Of a DNA stretch of 64,000 nt, positions 1-11,059 are shown piece after piece (the first letter of the stretch is position 1; every line of letters begins with the position of its first letter). The notes under the pieces were generated by a model. The model had not been told where the DNA came from, did no database searches, and was given only the letters and a program-made list of their open reading frames with translations. The stretch covers positions 52,394,008 through 52,458,007 of the forward strand of contig CM059973.1 of assembly GCA_030490835.1 (NCBI GenBank), in the 5' to 3' direction. This DNA is from Annona cherimola. Taxonomy: Eukaryota > Streptophyta > Magnoliopsida > Magnoliales > Annonaceae. The position numbers were made by a program, and so were the translations under genes.

Positions 1-1434
1 CTAAAAATAAAAAATACCATGACATAGCTTAGGTTTAGTATATCATGGAAAAATTCTTGAATTTTTAATTTATCATCATTAACTTGGCCAATTAAATCAT
101 TTTCTCATATACTAAAATTCATCATAATTTCACTTAAGCATAATCCTTAAATCCAAAAATCATGAGATTAATATATCATTATTCCAACATCATAATTATT
201 ATAAAAATTCATCTCAAAGCATCATTTAGCAATATTGGAGCATTATTTGCACATTGTACACATGATTTTCCCAAATGCTCTATCTTCGCTCCAAATTCTT
301 GATGTTTTGGCATAATTCCACTTAAGCATTATAACTTTACTTATTTTCTCATGCTTAGGCATTATCTAAGTATGGTTTTACCTTATTTAACATCCAAAAG
401 AAATTTGGATAGAATTCACTTACCCGAAGTGGAGATATCCCTCTTCTTTTCACACTTTCTCTTTCTAACTTTCTTCTCTTCTTTCTCTCACAACCTAAAA
501 TGAATTTGGGAGTGGGGAGACTTGGATTTCTCAAGCTTGAGTTGAGAACGAGGTGCCTTGGACGTTCTCACCTTGTCCCTATTTATACTCCTCAATTTTT
601 CATCAAATTACAATTTACCCCCTTGCTTGAGGTATTAAATTCTAATTTTTTTCTTCAAATCCCATGCAACACTTGGAGCTTTGTGCAGCCCCCTACCCTG
701 CTCACGCCCCCCCTAAGCAGCAATATTTAATGATTTTTTAATTAATTAAAATTAATTATTTTTAAACTAATTAATCTCAACCATTGATTACATGATAAGA
801 TCAATTGTGGGCCATTGGATTTGGCTCAAAATCCCACAGCCCCTGCACTTCCAGCCCCCTTGTTGGACTTTGAGCACCATTGCATTTAATTAAAGTGATT
901 TTTTAATGACATTTGACTTTAAATAAATCAGAAATTAAATGAAAAAGTGGGCTACCATTTGATGTTCAATCTTGGCTCATGTTTCTTGATTTTTGATAGA
1001 TCATAATCAATTTATCATGATCATCATAATTTTTTAACTATTCATAAAAAATTTCATCCCAATCCGACGTCCGGATTGCAAATTACGAATTTTTCTTCAA
1101 TTTTTCACTAAAATCCGAAATTCTATTAAAATATCAAAAAGTATTGCTATTTCGTCCTGTAGTGATTAAATCTCCTTTTTCATCTTTTTGTGATTAAGTT
1201 AATCTAAGTGATTAACTCTTAATCACGTATCTTAATCCCTAGGTTACTATTCGCATGTACTATTCACGTGCACTATTCACATTAGTTAAATTTTTGATTG
1301 CATCATTTCAATCTCCAATACACATACTTGTGAATATAATTCATGAATTTTATTCATCATAAAAATTATTATAAAAATCTAGAGTTTTCAACCCTAGGTG
1401 ACACATGTATTACCTGAGGAGGCTGGGTTCTACA
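1..1434 (-). mobile_element. E5: Ty3/gypsy LTR, partial (runs off left edge)
   Basis: Read on the minus strand, the LTR begins TGTAGAACCCAGCC at 1434, directly after a polypurine tract (1435-1449, AAGGGGGGAAGAT). It continues to the left edge of the window, so its other end is not seen. The body is AT-rich with no believable gene; a 76-codon frame at 500-730 has no recognisable domain. The tract and LTR start resemble those of E3 (TGTGGAACCCCAACC), which places both in the same Tekay/Del-like lineage. It is the 3' LTR of the element whose integrase end lies at 1435-1883. Confidence 0.7.
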
Positions 1435-1883
1435 ATCTTCCCCCCTTATAATAGGTTTCGTCCCGAAACCTATCTTTCCTTGAACAATTGAGGATATTTC
1501 CTTTCAACCTCTTCTCGTAGCTCCCAAGTGGCTTCAGACTCTAAATATCGATTCCATTGTACCTTCACATACTCGATCTCTCTGTTCCGCAGCTTCTTGA
1601 TCTTGAAATCCAATATTTTGATCGGCCTTTCCTCATAGTCAAATGTTCTTGGATTGACAAATTTTCTGCTATCAACACATGGGTAGGATCGGAAACATAC
1701 TTTCTTAGCATAGAGATGTGAAATACATTATGGATGGCACTTAGAGCTGGAGGCAGGGCAATTCTGTAGGCTAGGTTGCCTATCTTTTCCAAAACTTCAA
1801 AGGGCCCGACGTATCTTGGGTTCAGTTTTCCTCTCTTTCCAAACCATGTGACTCCTTTGAATGGCGTTACCTTAATAAATATG
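1435..1883 (-). pseudogene. E5: 3' end of gypsy pol (integrase C-terminus with chromodomain)
   Basis: The minus strand encodes the conserved end of a chromovirus integrase: a stretch with LAYRIALPPALS, HNVFHISMLRKYV and DPTHVL, then, after a frame change near 1640, a chromodomain-like end (EYVKVQWNRYLESEATWEL) and a stop just before the polypurine tract. The chromodomain in this family binds modified histone tails and steers integration to heterochromatin. Only the end of pol is left, because E4 is inserted at 1884; the rest should resume beyond the right edge of the window. The frameshift makes it non-functional. Confidence 0.8.
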
Positions 1884-2858
1884 TGTTTGAAACAATTGCT
1901 AAATCAAATGCAAAATATCCAAAGCATGTGTTTTGATGATTAACAACACAATTTGAGTGAATTTTAGTTACTAATATGTTTTGTGCAATGATTAAGGATA
2001 TAAAAATGAAAAATATGAAGCATGGCAGGTCAAGTCGATCTCCAAGTTGACTCAGGCATCGACTTAGGCCAAGTCGATCCCTAAGTCGACTCCAGCAACG
2101 ACTTCAAGGCCCATTTTTTGTCCAACGTTGAAATTGGGGACCAAAAGCTGCCAAAGTCGCAAATAAAGTCGACTCCACTTGCGACTTGGGCGAAGTCGCA
2201 GACCAAGTCGACTCTAGCTTCGACTTCAGATTGACAGTGCAGAACCTGAAGAGCTAAGTCGCATACCAAGTCGACTCAAACATACGACTTGGATCAAATG
2301 AAGATCAAAACAAGTCCAAAGCAAGTAAAGATGCATGGATTCATCAATTGAAATCAAGAACTATCAATTGGACATTTTCATACACTCCATGATCCAAATT
2401 TTCAAGATTTCGAGACATGAAGCTAAAGGTTTTATATGCAAAGTGAATATACGAAATTTCAAATGATGCAAATCAAGGGAAGAACAATTATATTGAAGAA
2501 GTTAAGCAAGCAAAGACATTTCAAAAGAGTTTAAGTTCACTTGGCAAGCTGAGAAGGTCAAGTCGCAACTGAAGTCTACTCCAGCAAAGACTTGGGAAAT
2601 TGTTGAAAACCGAAGTCGCACCCGAAGTCGACTCCACCTGCGACTTGGGTCAAGTCCAAGACCAAGTCGACCTAAGGAAGAACTTGAACAGCCTGATAAT
2701 AGCCGAAGTCGCACCCGAAGTCGACTCCAGCATGTGACTTAGGTGAAGTCGCACCCGAAGTCGACTCCACCTGTGACTTGGATCGTAACGTTCGAATTTT
2801 TGAACGTTGGCACATTTATTACGAACCAACTCCATAACGTTCAAAATTCTCCCTCCAC

Positions 2859-2867
2859 TATATATAG
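2859..2867 (+). promoter_or_regulatory. TATA box of E4 LTR
   Basis: TATATATAG lies about 975 bp into the LTR, just after inverted AACGTT repeats at about 2783-2843. It is at the same relative place as TATAAATAG in the E1 LTR and TATAAAAGG in the E2 LTR, and marks the likely transcription start of the element. Confidence 0.6.
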
Positions 2868-3484
2868 ACACTCAAGCAAACGTGGAAATATATGAGATAG
2901 AGCAGAGAAAGAGGAAAGAAGAGCTACTAAGAGTTATATTCTACTTTCTTCTACATTTGAGTGATCTATACACTTTCGAAGGAAGGACGAGCTTCAAAGC
3001 TGCTGTTTGCTACAACGCCAATCGATTCATCACTTCTACGTGTTCTTCCTCGAGCTGAAGCTTACCTACACAAATCTGTAAAGTATAAATTTCTTTTATT
3101 TCATCTTGTCATTTGGTTTTTGATGCTTGGTTTGATTTTGGTGTTTCAAACCGAGTTACAACAAAGTAGGGCTGTGACTGGAGTGGAAGCCGTCACCTAC
3201 TTGTGTTACGTGTTTTATATGCCCCCTAGAGCTAGAATCTAGAAGAGAGCGGAGACTCTAGTTGTATTCGCGAAATACATAGTGGAACCAAAGTCACAAT
3301 GGAGTGTGAGCTTGGAAAAGTGGAGTAGGGAAGGTTGCCTGAACAACTATAAATCTTGTCCATTGATTTTTTTATTTCCACTTTCATTATCTTGTTGCTT
3401 TCCATTTGTCTCATTAAAGGGGATTAAATTAAATCGGGGTAAAGTTTCTAATTTAAGTTTAAATTTTTAAATACCCAATTCACC

Positions 3485-3489
3485 CCTCC
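3485..3489. repeat. Target-site duplication of E3 (CCTCC), left copy
   Basis: CCTCC directly precedes the E3 LTR end (TGTGGCGCC at 3490) and recurs at 37700-37704 directly after the other E3 LTR end. A 5-bp duplication is normal for LTR retrotransposon integration, and it shows that 3490-37699 is one insertion unit within the E4 LTR. Confidence 0.9.
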
Positions 3490-6400
3490 TGTGGCGCCCC
3501 CAACTCGAGCGTCACAACCTTATCTTAAGATCTATTTTCGATTGGTAAATATGATCAGGATTGTTGCCCTAAACACGCGGCGGGTTCTTAATTTGATCTC
3601 GTCCAATTTTTTTTTTCTTTTCTTTCATCATATAAGCTCATACTTGTCATCTTTCATAGTGGACTCATCCATATCATCATAAAATTTGTCATACATGTAT
3701 CTTTACTTTCATATTATAGGTAGCATATATATTCATAACTAGAAATTCACGTAGAATTTTATACATAATCACTTATCTATTTACATCATACATAATCAAT
3801 CCCATTTCATTATAAGCAATACATTCATCCATCTATTCTTCAAACATACCGATACCTTTTAGCTTTGCTCCTTCCCTCGAGCCTTAAACCTGTCTAAGGT
3901 TGGGAAAAAAAAAGGTGAGTGATAAACTCAGTAAGCAAGCATCATTTTTTTCATTTAAATGCATCCCTTGCCCATTAGGTAGGAGACACTTATCAAGTGA
4001 TCAACTACCAATAGGAAGAAACCTTTTATAGAAATCTTCTTTATAATACACTCGTAAAACTTTGTGCATGTCCCCATTTCGAGGATTTTCAAAGGTGATG
4101 TCTATGCATCTAAACCATTTTTCATGGGGACAATTGTTTGTCCCAAAATAGTTTTCATCTATCATGAGGACATGTCTATGTCCAAAAATATTTTTCATAT
4201 GGCATGAGGACAATTATATGTCCTAAAACATTTTTCTTATAACCTTTTGCTCATGAGGACATTTACTTCTTTCAAAACATCATTTATTTAAATTTTCTGT
4301 ATAACCCAACTCAGGGTTATTCAAAAGCAATGCATGTGCATAGAAATCTTTTATGTATGCGGACATTCTCATGTCCATAAATATTTTTCCATATAAACCT
4401 CTTTTAACTCGCATATGGTATCTTTTGAAAACTAAACATAAATCCATTTAAAGCCGACACAAATCCATTTAAAACCAAATAGAGTAGGTGCCCATTTTGG
4501 GACTTTTTAAAACATAGGGAACATATGTATGTTCCAAAAACATATGGATTTGTGTCTCTGACCCTCAGGTTGGTGACACTTAACAAGTGATCATCCTTCC
4601 TTAGGAAAGAAACCTTTCATGAGACAGCACGCGAGCCAGGCGTCTACTCATGAACTTACTCCCATTTTAGAGAGGGCGCCGCCGGCCTCCAGCCTTCTCC
4701 TAAGCGACTCGGCTACAGGTAGAGGTGAGCTCTGGTTCTGGACCATTTTGGTCCGTAACCGCCTCAACCATGAGCCTAGTATATCGTTTTGCGCACACTC
4801 GTATGCTAGCAATGATTTTCACAAAACTTAGTTCAGTCATTTGACTGTGCCCTTTTTCAAGCCTCAGCTTGATATGTATAAAGCCAACTTAGTCCGCAGA
4901 CTATGCCCTTCTCGAATTGAGAATTGGGCAGGATTGTTTTGAAAATAAAATATTTTAAACCACTCAGTCCGCATACTATGCCCTTCTTGAATTGAGAACT
5001 GGGCGTGGTTTGTTTTGAAAATAAAATATTTTTGTAAACTATTTTCAAATCTTGATGTTAGGATGACTACCCTTAAAGAGTTTAGCAATGTTTTAATAAA
5101 TCCATTTTACCAAACATTTGAAATATTTGAGAAGACAATATTTTGTAAAACTTTAATGATTTGCTAAACAACTTTCAAAATTCTCATTTTAAGAAGCTTT
5201 TGGACTAATTTAAAACTCGCGGAGACAAAACTTTTCTTAGTAACATTTTTATGAACAAAACATATGCAACTCACTTCCATCCATGTAATGGCATTTTCTG
5301 TCTTGTCCACGTCACTTCCTTGTCATTCTTATATATAGAGGAGTTTGCATAATCTTTTTATCATTATTTAAACATAAAAATCGACCAAATCATTTTGTAG
5401 GACTGGCCATCCTTAAATCTTTTTAGAACATTAGAGTAAATCATCTTCAAAATGTTACAACTCTAAGAGTTGTAAAGCACCTTGATAGATTATTTCAAAA
5501 CTTCTACATAAATCTCAAAACACGTATATAAATTCAATTTTTGACATTTAATGGAAACCATTTCAAAACATCTATTTATTTCTAGAAACCATTTTGTAAA
5601 GAATTACATTTTTCAATAAAACTCCTTATAAACCACACTTGTATGAACTTGCTTATATTAAATCCATCATAAAACCCACATCCAATTTTCAAGAACTGAG
5701 CTTGCTTACTCTATAAGCAATTCTCCACATCATTAATATAAACACGATCAAGTAATTTTAATACTTGAATATAAACATTATGCTTGAAAATTCACTTACT
5801 TATCTTGTAAGCAACTATGAAATCAACTTATTAAAGCAAGTTCATAAATTTCATAAGATTCCTCTGAAACAATATTTTGGAAAGCTCGCTTGCTTATTTG
5901 TAAGCAACTCTTTAAAATCATTGTTATAAAGCATTTCCAATCTTGGCAATACTTGTGAGAAAGTAATTATTTTTAAGAATTATTGCTTGTTTCCCATGAA
6001 ACAATCCTTAAGACATTTTATTTAAGCTATCATTTTCAAAACATAGGAGGAAATTAATATTTTGGAAAGTTCGCTTGCTTACCTTGATCATGTGAACTTC
6101 CCGGTCAACCCTTTCTTTGCCTTTGCCTATACATGTAGAATGATATAACATTCATGTAAATTCCATTTTCTTGCATTCACTTAGTTTTTCAACCCATTTT
6201 CATAAATATTCATAACCCGCCTAATCTCCAAGTCGGGTATACATATTTTACACATTTATGCATCTCAATCATTCATTATGCCACATATTAAATTCTCATA
6301 TATTAATCTCAAAATTTGAGATTGTCAATTCAGCAATGCATTTCACGTTTTTTCATCATATTTTAACATATTTTTGCATTTTAATATTTTACATAATGCA

Positions 6401-7626
6401 TTTATCATCTTATCATATGCACTGTTTCACATATGTGCGTCTAACAGTGTCTAATTCATATATTTCTTAAAAATTTTCAAATCAAAAGCTTGTCCTCTAA
6501 TTCATCAAGTTTATACACTTCATTTAACACTTATTTAGTATATTTTCACGGATTTTTAGTCCACTAATCATAAGTTTCCAAAACAGCAACTTTGGAACCC
6601 ATTTTCACCCGTTTAACGTGTCTTTTGACAAATAACCCTAAACAGTTTCATAAATCCGAAATTTCAGTAATTAATCCAAATTTTCCTATCCCAAATCTAG
6701 GGTGTTAACATATATATAATCTGGATCATTTCTACATAGGTTTCATATTTCTTTTTGATTTTTTTCTCCAACTATCCACATATGCTGAAATCAGGCGTAC
6801 TAAATTATCAACAACTTGCATTAATATCAAATCAAGTAGTTTTGATCTGAAATTTCTTTCATACCTTAATAGCTACATGAATAAACTTTCGTAAAAATTT
6901 CATCACGAAATATTAACATTATATATTTATTTTCTCATTTTCACTGTGCTAGACAGTGTTGGGAGTTTAGGGTTAGCCTTAATCACGTGAATTATGGGGC
7001 ATATTTATACCCATCAAAACCTAAATTTTATTTTTTTATGTGATAATAAATATCACATATATATTATGTAAATTTTTCATCCAGAAACTCCTTTTATAAA
7101 AATTATTTAAAAATCATTTTCTACAGCTGATCCTGTCACCCGTTTTACCCTGTTTAGGTTAATTTTCTCTGATTTTTAATTTTAAACTGGAATATCCTTT
7201 TAAGCTGAAAATTGGGTCTATCCTTAATCACTCCATCATGATTCTTTCAAAAAAGTTTCATAAAATTTCCAGATTTGAGGTATAAAATCAAAATAATCAT
7301 ATACTTATTTGATTAAATGGGTAATCTCTCCTTTTCCCCTTTCTTTTTCCTTCTTTTTCTTTCTTCTTGGCTGGGCTAGATGCTGGACGTGAGCGGCTGC
7401 CTTGGGGTGCATGTTTTAGCACTTAGAAAAATTTCCAAATCCCTTCTCTCACACATGGACGTGCCCCCTTAATAGAGCTGGATTTTCCTGCTTGTGGGCC
7501 CCACTTGTGCTGCATTTTCCACAGCTAATTAATATGTGCTTATCCCCCTAATGTGCTGGTTAATTCACAGCCATAAAAAATATTTTTACCACTTTTTTAT
7601 TAAACCAAAAATCTGCTTAAGATAGA
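3490..7626 (-). mobile_element. E3: 3' LTR, distal 4.1 kb (cut by inversion)
   Basis: This stretch matches 30215-36732 almost base for base (both start TGTGGCGCCCCC and both reach TCTGCTTAAGATAG), except that the second copy carries the E7 solo LTR. Read on the minus strand it is the distal part of a gypsy LTR ending CGCCACA. At 7626 the match stops and copia pol sequence begins; the missing 968 bp of the LTR lie inverted at 15397-16364. No believable coding region is present. AT-rich GAGGACA/TGTCC segments at about 4040-4400 are internal to the LTR. Confidence 0.9.
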
Positions 7627-9214
7627 GGTGTAAAAACTAGAAGGTCAAAGCAAAATGTTTGTGGACAATATGCTTTTGTATCTAAGATTGAACCATCTAA
7701 TATTGACCAAGCTCTCAATGATGAAAACTGGATTATAGCAATGCAAGAAGAGCTAAATCAATTTGAAAGAAATCAAGTTTGGCACCTTGTTCCTAGACCA
7801 AATGATTGTACTATTATTGGCACCAAGTGGGTCTTTAGGAACAAATTAGATGAAAGTGGACTTGTAGTGAGAAACAAAGCTAGACTTGTGGCAAAAGGAT
7901 ACTCACAAGAAGAAGGAATAGATTTCGAGGAATCCTATGCCCGGTTGCTAGATTAGAGGCAATTCGCATCTTACTAGCTTTTGCATCTCACATGAACTTT
8001 AAATTGTTTCAAATGGATGTCAAAAGTGCATTTCTGAATGGATATATAAATGAAGAGGTGTATGTTGAGCAACCACCTGGATTTGTAGAAAAGGATCAAT
8101 TACAGTATATTTACAAGTTAACCAAAGCATTATATGGATTAAAACAAGCTCCAAGAGCTTGGTATGAAAGATTAAGCAAATTTCTGATTGATCATGATTT
8201 TCAAAAAGGAAAGGTAGACACCACTTTGTTTATCAAATATAAAGAAAATCGTATTCTGATTATTCAAATTTATGTTGATGATATCATTTTCGGTGCTACT
8301 AATGAATCTCTTTGTCAAGAATTTTCTGAACTTATGCAGAGAGAATTTGAGATGAGCATGATGGGAGAGCTCAATTTCTTCCTTGGACTGCAAATCAAGC
8401 AACTAAAGGAAGGAATCTTCATAAACCAGTCCAAATACATCAAAGAGATGCTCAAGAAGTTTGGCATGGAGAATAGCAAAGGAGCAAACACGCCCATGAG
8501 CTCTACAATCAAGCTTGACAAAGATGAGAAGGGCAAAGTAGTTGATTTAAAATTGTATAGAAGCATGATAGGTTCCTTATTGTATTTAACTGCTTCTAGG
8601 CCAGATATTTTTTTAGTGTGTGTATGTGCTCTAGATTTCAATCATGCCCAAAAGAATCACACTTGGTAGCTGTGAAAAGAATTTTTAGATATCTAGTAGA
8701 CACTACCAATTTAGGACTATGGTATCCAAAGGGCTCTAATTTTGATCTAATCGGCTACTCGGATGCGGATTTTGCCGGTTACAAAGTGGATAGAAAAAGC
8801 ACTAGTGGAACATGTCAGTTTCTTGGAAGCATGATGGTTTCATGGTTTTCAAGAAAATAAACTAGTGTTGCTCTATCTACGGCGGAAGCCGAATATATTG
8901 CCGCCGGGAGCTGTTGTGCCCAATTACTTTGGATGAAACAACAACTTAGGGACTATGGCATGGATTTTAAAGATATACCTATCAAATGTGATAATACTAG
9001 TGCCATATGTCTAACCAAGAATCCAGTCTTGCATTCTAGAACCAAACATATAGATCTTAGACATCATTTCATTAGAGAACATGTAGAAAATCATGACATA
9101 TGTTTGGTATATGTAAGAACCGAGGATCAAGTTGCAGACATATTCACTAAGCCCCTAGCAAAAGAAGCATTTTATAAGATTAGAAATGACATGGGAATGA
9201 TTGAGTTAGGCTAA
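7627..9214 (+). pseudogene. E1: 3' half of copia pol (reverse transcriptase and RNase H), broken
   Basis: This is the second half of E1 pol; the first half is on the other strand at 16365-17820. It begins at the linker [10 protein letters not shown], continues with WHLVPRP and [14 protein letters not shown] of the reverse transcriptase, has the catalytic YVDD (about 8272-8283), and ends with RNase H ([28 protein letters not shown]) and a TAA-type stop at 9212-9214 after MGMIELG. Compared with the open E2 copy there is a 1-base loss near 7940, another near 8612, and a CAA-to-TAA nonsense codon at about 8859. It cannot make protein even apart from the inversion. Confidence 0.93.
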
Positions 9215-9483
9215 GCATAAACTAAGGGGGAGCACATGTTTAGGGGGAGCAACCCCACCTATCTCTTTCTTTACCCTCTAATCTTTTTGATTTATTGACA
9301 AAAAGGGGGAGAAAAATAGGATTTGAGGAAGAGAAGATAAGTTTGGGGAGAAGAATACCATATGTTTGAAAGATTGCATGACATATGTTGAATGCTTGTA
9401 TGAAATGCAAAATGAGCATGTTATTAAGTTATTGAAAGGTATACACTCAAATCGGTTTTGTCAATCATCAAAAAGGGGGAGAT
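9215..9483 (+). other. E1: 3' untranslated region with repeated polypurine tracts
   Basis: Noncoding stretch between pol and the 3' LTR. It has several AGGGGGAG runs: two near 9222-9250, AAAAAGGGGGAGA at about 9300-9313, and the functional tract AAAAAGGGGGAGAT at 9470-9483 directly before the LTR. The tract primes plus-strand DNA synthesis. Multiple upstream tracts are a known hallmark of Sireviruses, which supports the lineage call. Confidence 0.8.
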
Positions 9484-11054
9484 TGTTGGAAATATGTGGA
9501 AAACTAGCTAAATCTATATTTTGATGATTAAACAAATCAATTTGAGTAAGTCTTGGCTACTAACAAGTTTGTGGAAATGTTTAAGGAATATTCATTTGAA
9601 GAAAATCAAGTATGGAAGCCAAGTCGTATACCAAGTCGACTCCAAGATCGACTTCAAGCATCCAGAGTTAAAAATGGGAGAAGAACAAGTGAAGTCGCAG
9701 GCCAAGTCGACTCCAGGTGCGACTTAGGAAACCAAGTCGCAGACGAAGTCGACTCCAGCATCGACTTCAAGCATCCAGAGTTGAAAAAGAGAAAACGGAC
9801 ATGACGAAGTCGCAGGCGAAGTCGACTCCAGGTGCGACTTGGGCGAAGTCGCAGACGAGGTCGACTCCAACTTCGACTTGAGGAGTTCAGACTTGAAGAT
9901 TGAAGTTTCAATCTTATTCCAAGGATCCATTTGGAATTTATCAAATCCAAATAAGATGCAAAGTTCATTCTCAAAAAGAAACTGAAGTTTCTTGAAGATC
10001 AAAAGCTAAGATTCATATTCAAAATTCAAATCAAGTCTATCAAGTCCAAAGCTAAATCTTCAAGCTTATTCCAAATGAAGAAATATCCAAGTCATGAAGA
10101 CCAATTTAACAAAGTTCAAGACAGTTCAAGAAGATCAAGGTGTTCTTGCAAAAGACCACGCCAAGTCGCAACCCAAGTCGACTCCAGGATCGACTTGAGT
10201 TGAGGACTGAAGGCCAAATCGACCCAGACTCGGACTTGGAAATCTGAAGAACTGGAGTCGCACACGAGGTCGACTCCAGGTGCGACTTGGAAGCCAAGTC
10301 GCAGGCCAAGTCGACTCCACATGCGACTTGGGTCGCAACGGTCGGAATTTATTCGAACGTTGGCGCATTAAATGCGCGCCACCTACCTTCTAACGTTCGG
10401 ATTCCCTCCAAAATTATAAATAGCATTCATGGTGGACGAGGGAAGTAGCTGAGAATCATTAAGAGTGCATAACTACTATATTCAAGAGCTCTAAAGAGAT
10501 CAAGCCATTCAAAGAGGAAGAACTTCACTTCAAGTTGCAAGAGCTATATTTCAGAATCTTCAAAGCCATTACAACAAGTTCTTCTCTGCGCCTAATTGTT
10601 GCTACACATCTGTAAAGTGTATATTTCTTTGTTGTTTCATTTATTTGTGATTGAACTTGATCTAGTTTGAGGAACTAGGATCAAGTGTATGCTAAGTAGT
10701 GTGTGATTGGAGTGAGACTCATCACCTACTTGAGCAGTGTGTTATATGCCCCCTAGAGCTAGAATCTAGAAGAGAGCAGTGGCTCTAATTGTATTGAGAG
10801 AATACAATAGTGGAACCCAAGTCACAAGGAGTGTGAGCTTGGAAGAGTGGAGTAGGGAAGTTGCCCGAACCACTATAAAAATCTTATGTGTTTGATTTAT
10901 TTATCTGCTCTCTACATTATATTGCTTTCCATTTCGATTCTTCATTAAGGGGACTGGATTAATCTGGGGTTAAGTTTCTGTTTAAGTTATAAATTTTTAA
11001 ATACCCAATTCACCCCTCCCCTCTTGGGTTTTTCCATCAAACTCGGGACCAACA
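9484..11054 (+). mobile_element. E1: 3' LTR (1571 bp)
   Basis: Begins TGTTGG after the polypurine tract and ends CCAACA. The same 1571-bp length is found for the opposite-strand copy at 19747-21317, and the two differ at only a small number of bases in the parts I compared, so the insertion is young. It contains two GTCGAC arrays (about 9620-9880 and 10150-10330), a promoter block and TATA box near 10415, and an end common to all three Sirevirus LTR families here (CCCAATTCACCCCTCC). Confidence 0.93.
10415..10423 (+). promoter_or_regulatory. TATA box of E1 3' LTR
   Basis: TATAAATAG, about 930 bp into the LTR, preceded by GGCGCATTAAATGCGCGCC, an inverted repeat, and by CGAACGTT and TAACGTTCGG. 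The opposite-strand LTR has the same block with its TATA at 20378-20386. Confidence 0.65.
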
Positions 11055-11059
11055 CCCTC
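11055..11059. repeat. Target-site duplication of E1 (CCCTC)
   Basis: CCCTC follows the E1 3' LTR; its reverse complement GAGGG follows the other LTR at 21318-21322. After removing E1 and one copy, the E2 third open reading frame runs on without a shift, which independently confirms the boundary. Confidence 0.92.

Larger units (their letters stand above)
1884..3489 (+). mobile_element. E4: Sirevirus (Ty1/copia) 5' LTR, first 1606 bp
   Basis: The LTR starts TGTTTGAAACAATTGC at 1884, matching the start of the E2 LTR (TGTTGGAAACAATAC), and ends at 3489 with ACCCAATTCACCCCTCC, where E3 is inserted. The last 35 bases of the LTR, ending CCAACA, are at 37705-37739 on the far side of E3, giving a total of about 1641 bp. 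Two blocks (about 2030-2290 and 2560-2790) are arrays of a GTCGAC-centred motif. The five bases before the LTR are ATATG, so the same five should follow the 3' LTR outside this window. Confidence 0.85.

Noticed and set aside
2030..2790. CRISPR-like spaced repeats
   Set aside because: The repeat unit is short, palindromic and irregularly spaced, occurs in LTRs of eukaryotic retroelements, and has no unique spacers or cas genes.
9553..10368. Short frames in the Sirevirus LTRs (Ser/Arg/Leu/Asp-rich)
   Set aside because: They are translations of the GTCGAC arrays, appear in many frames, and lie in U3 of an LTR.
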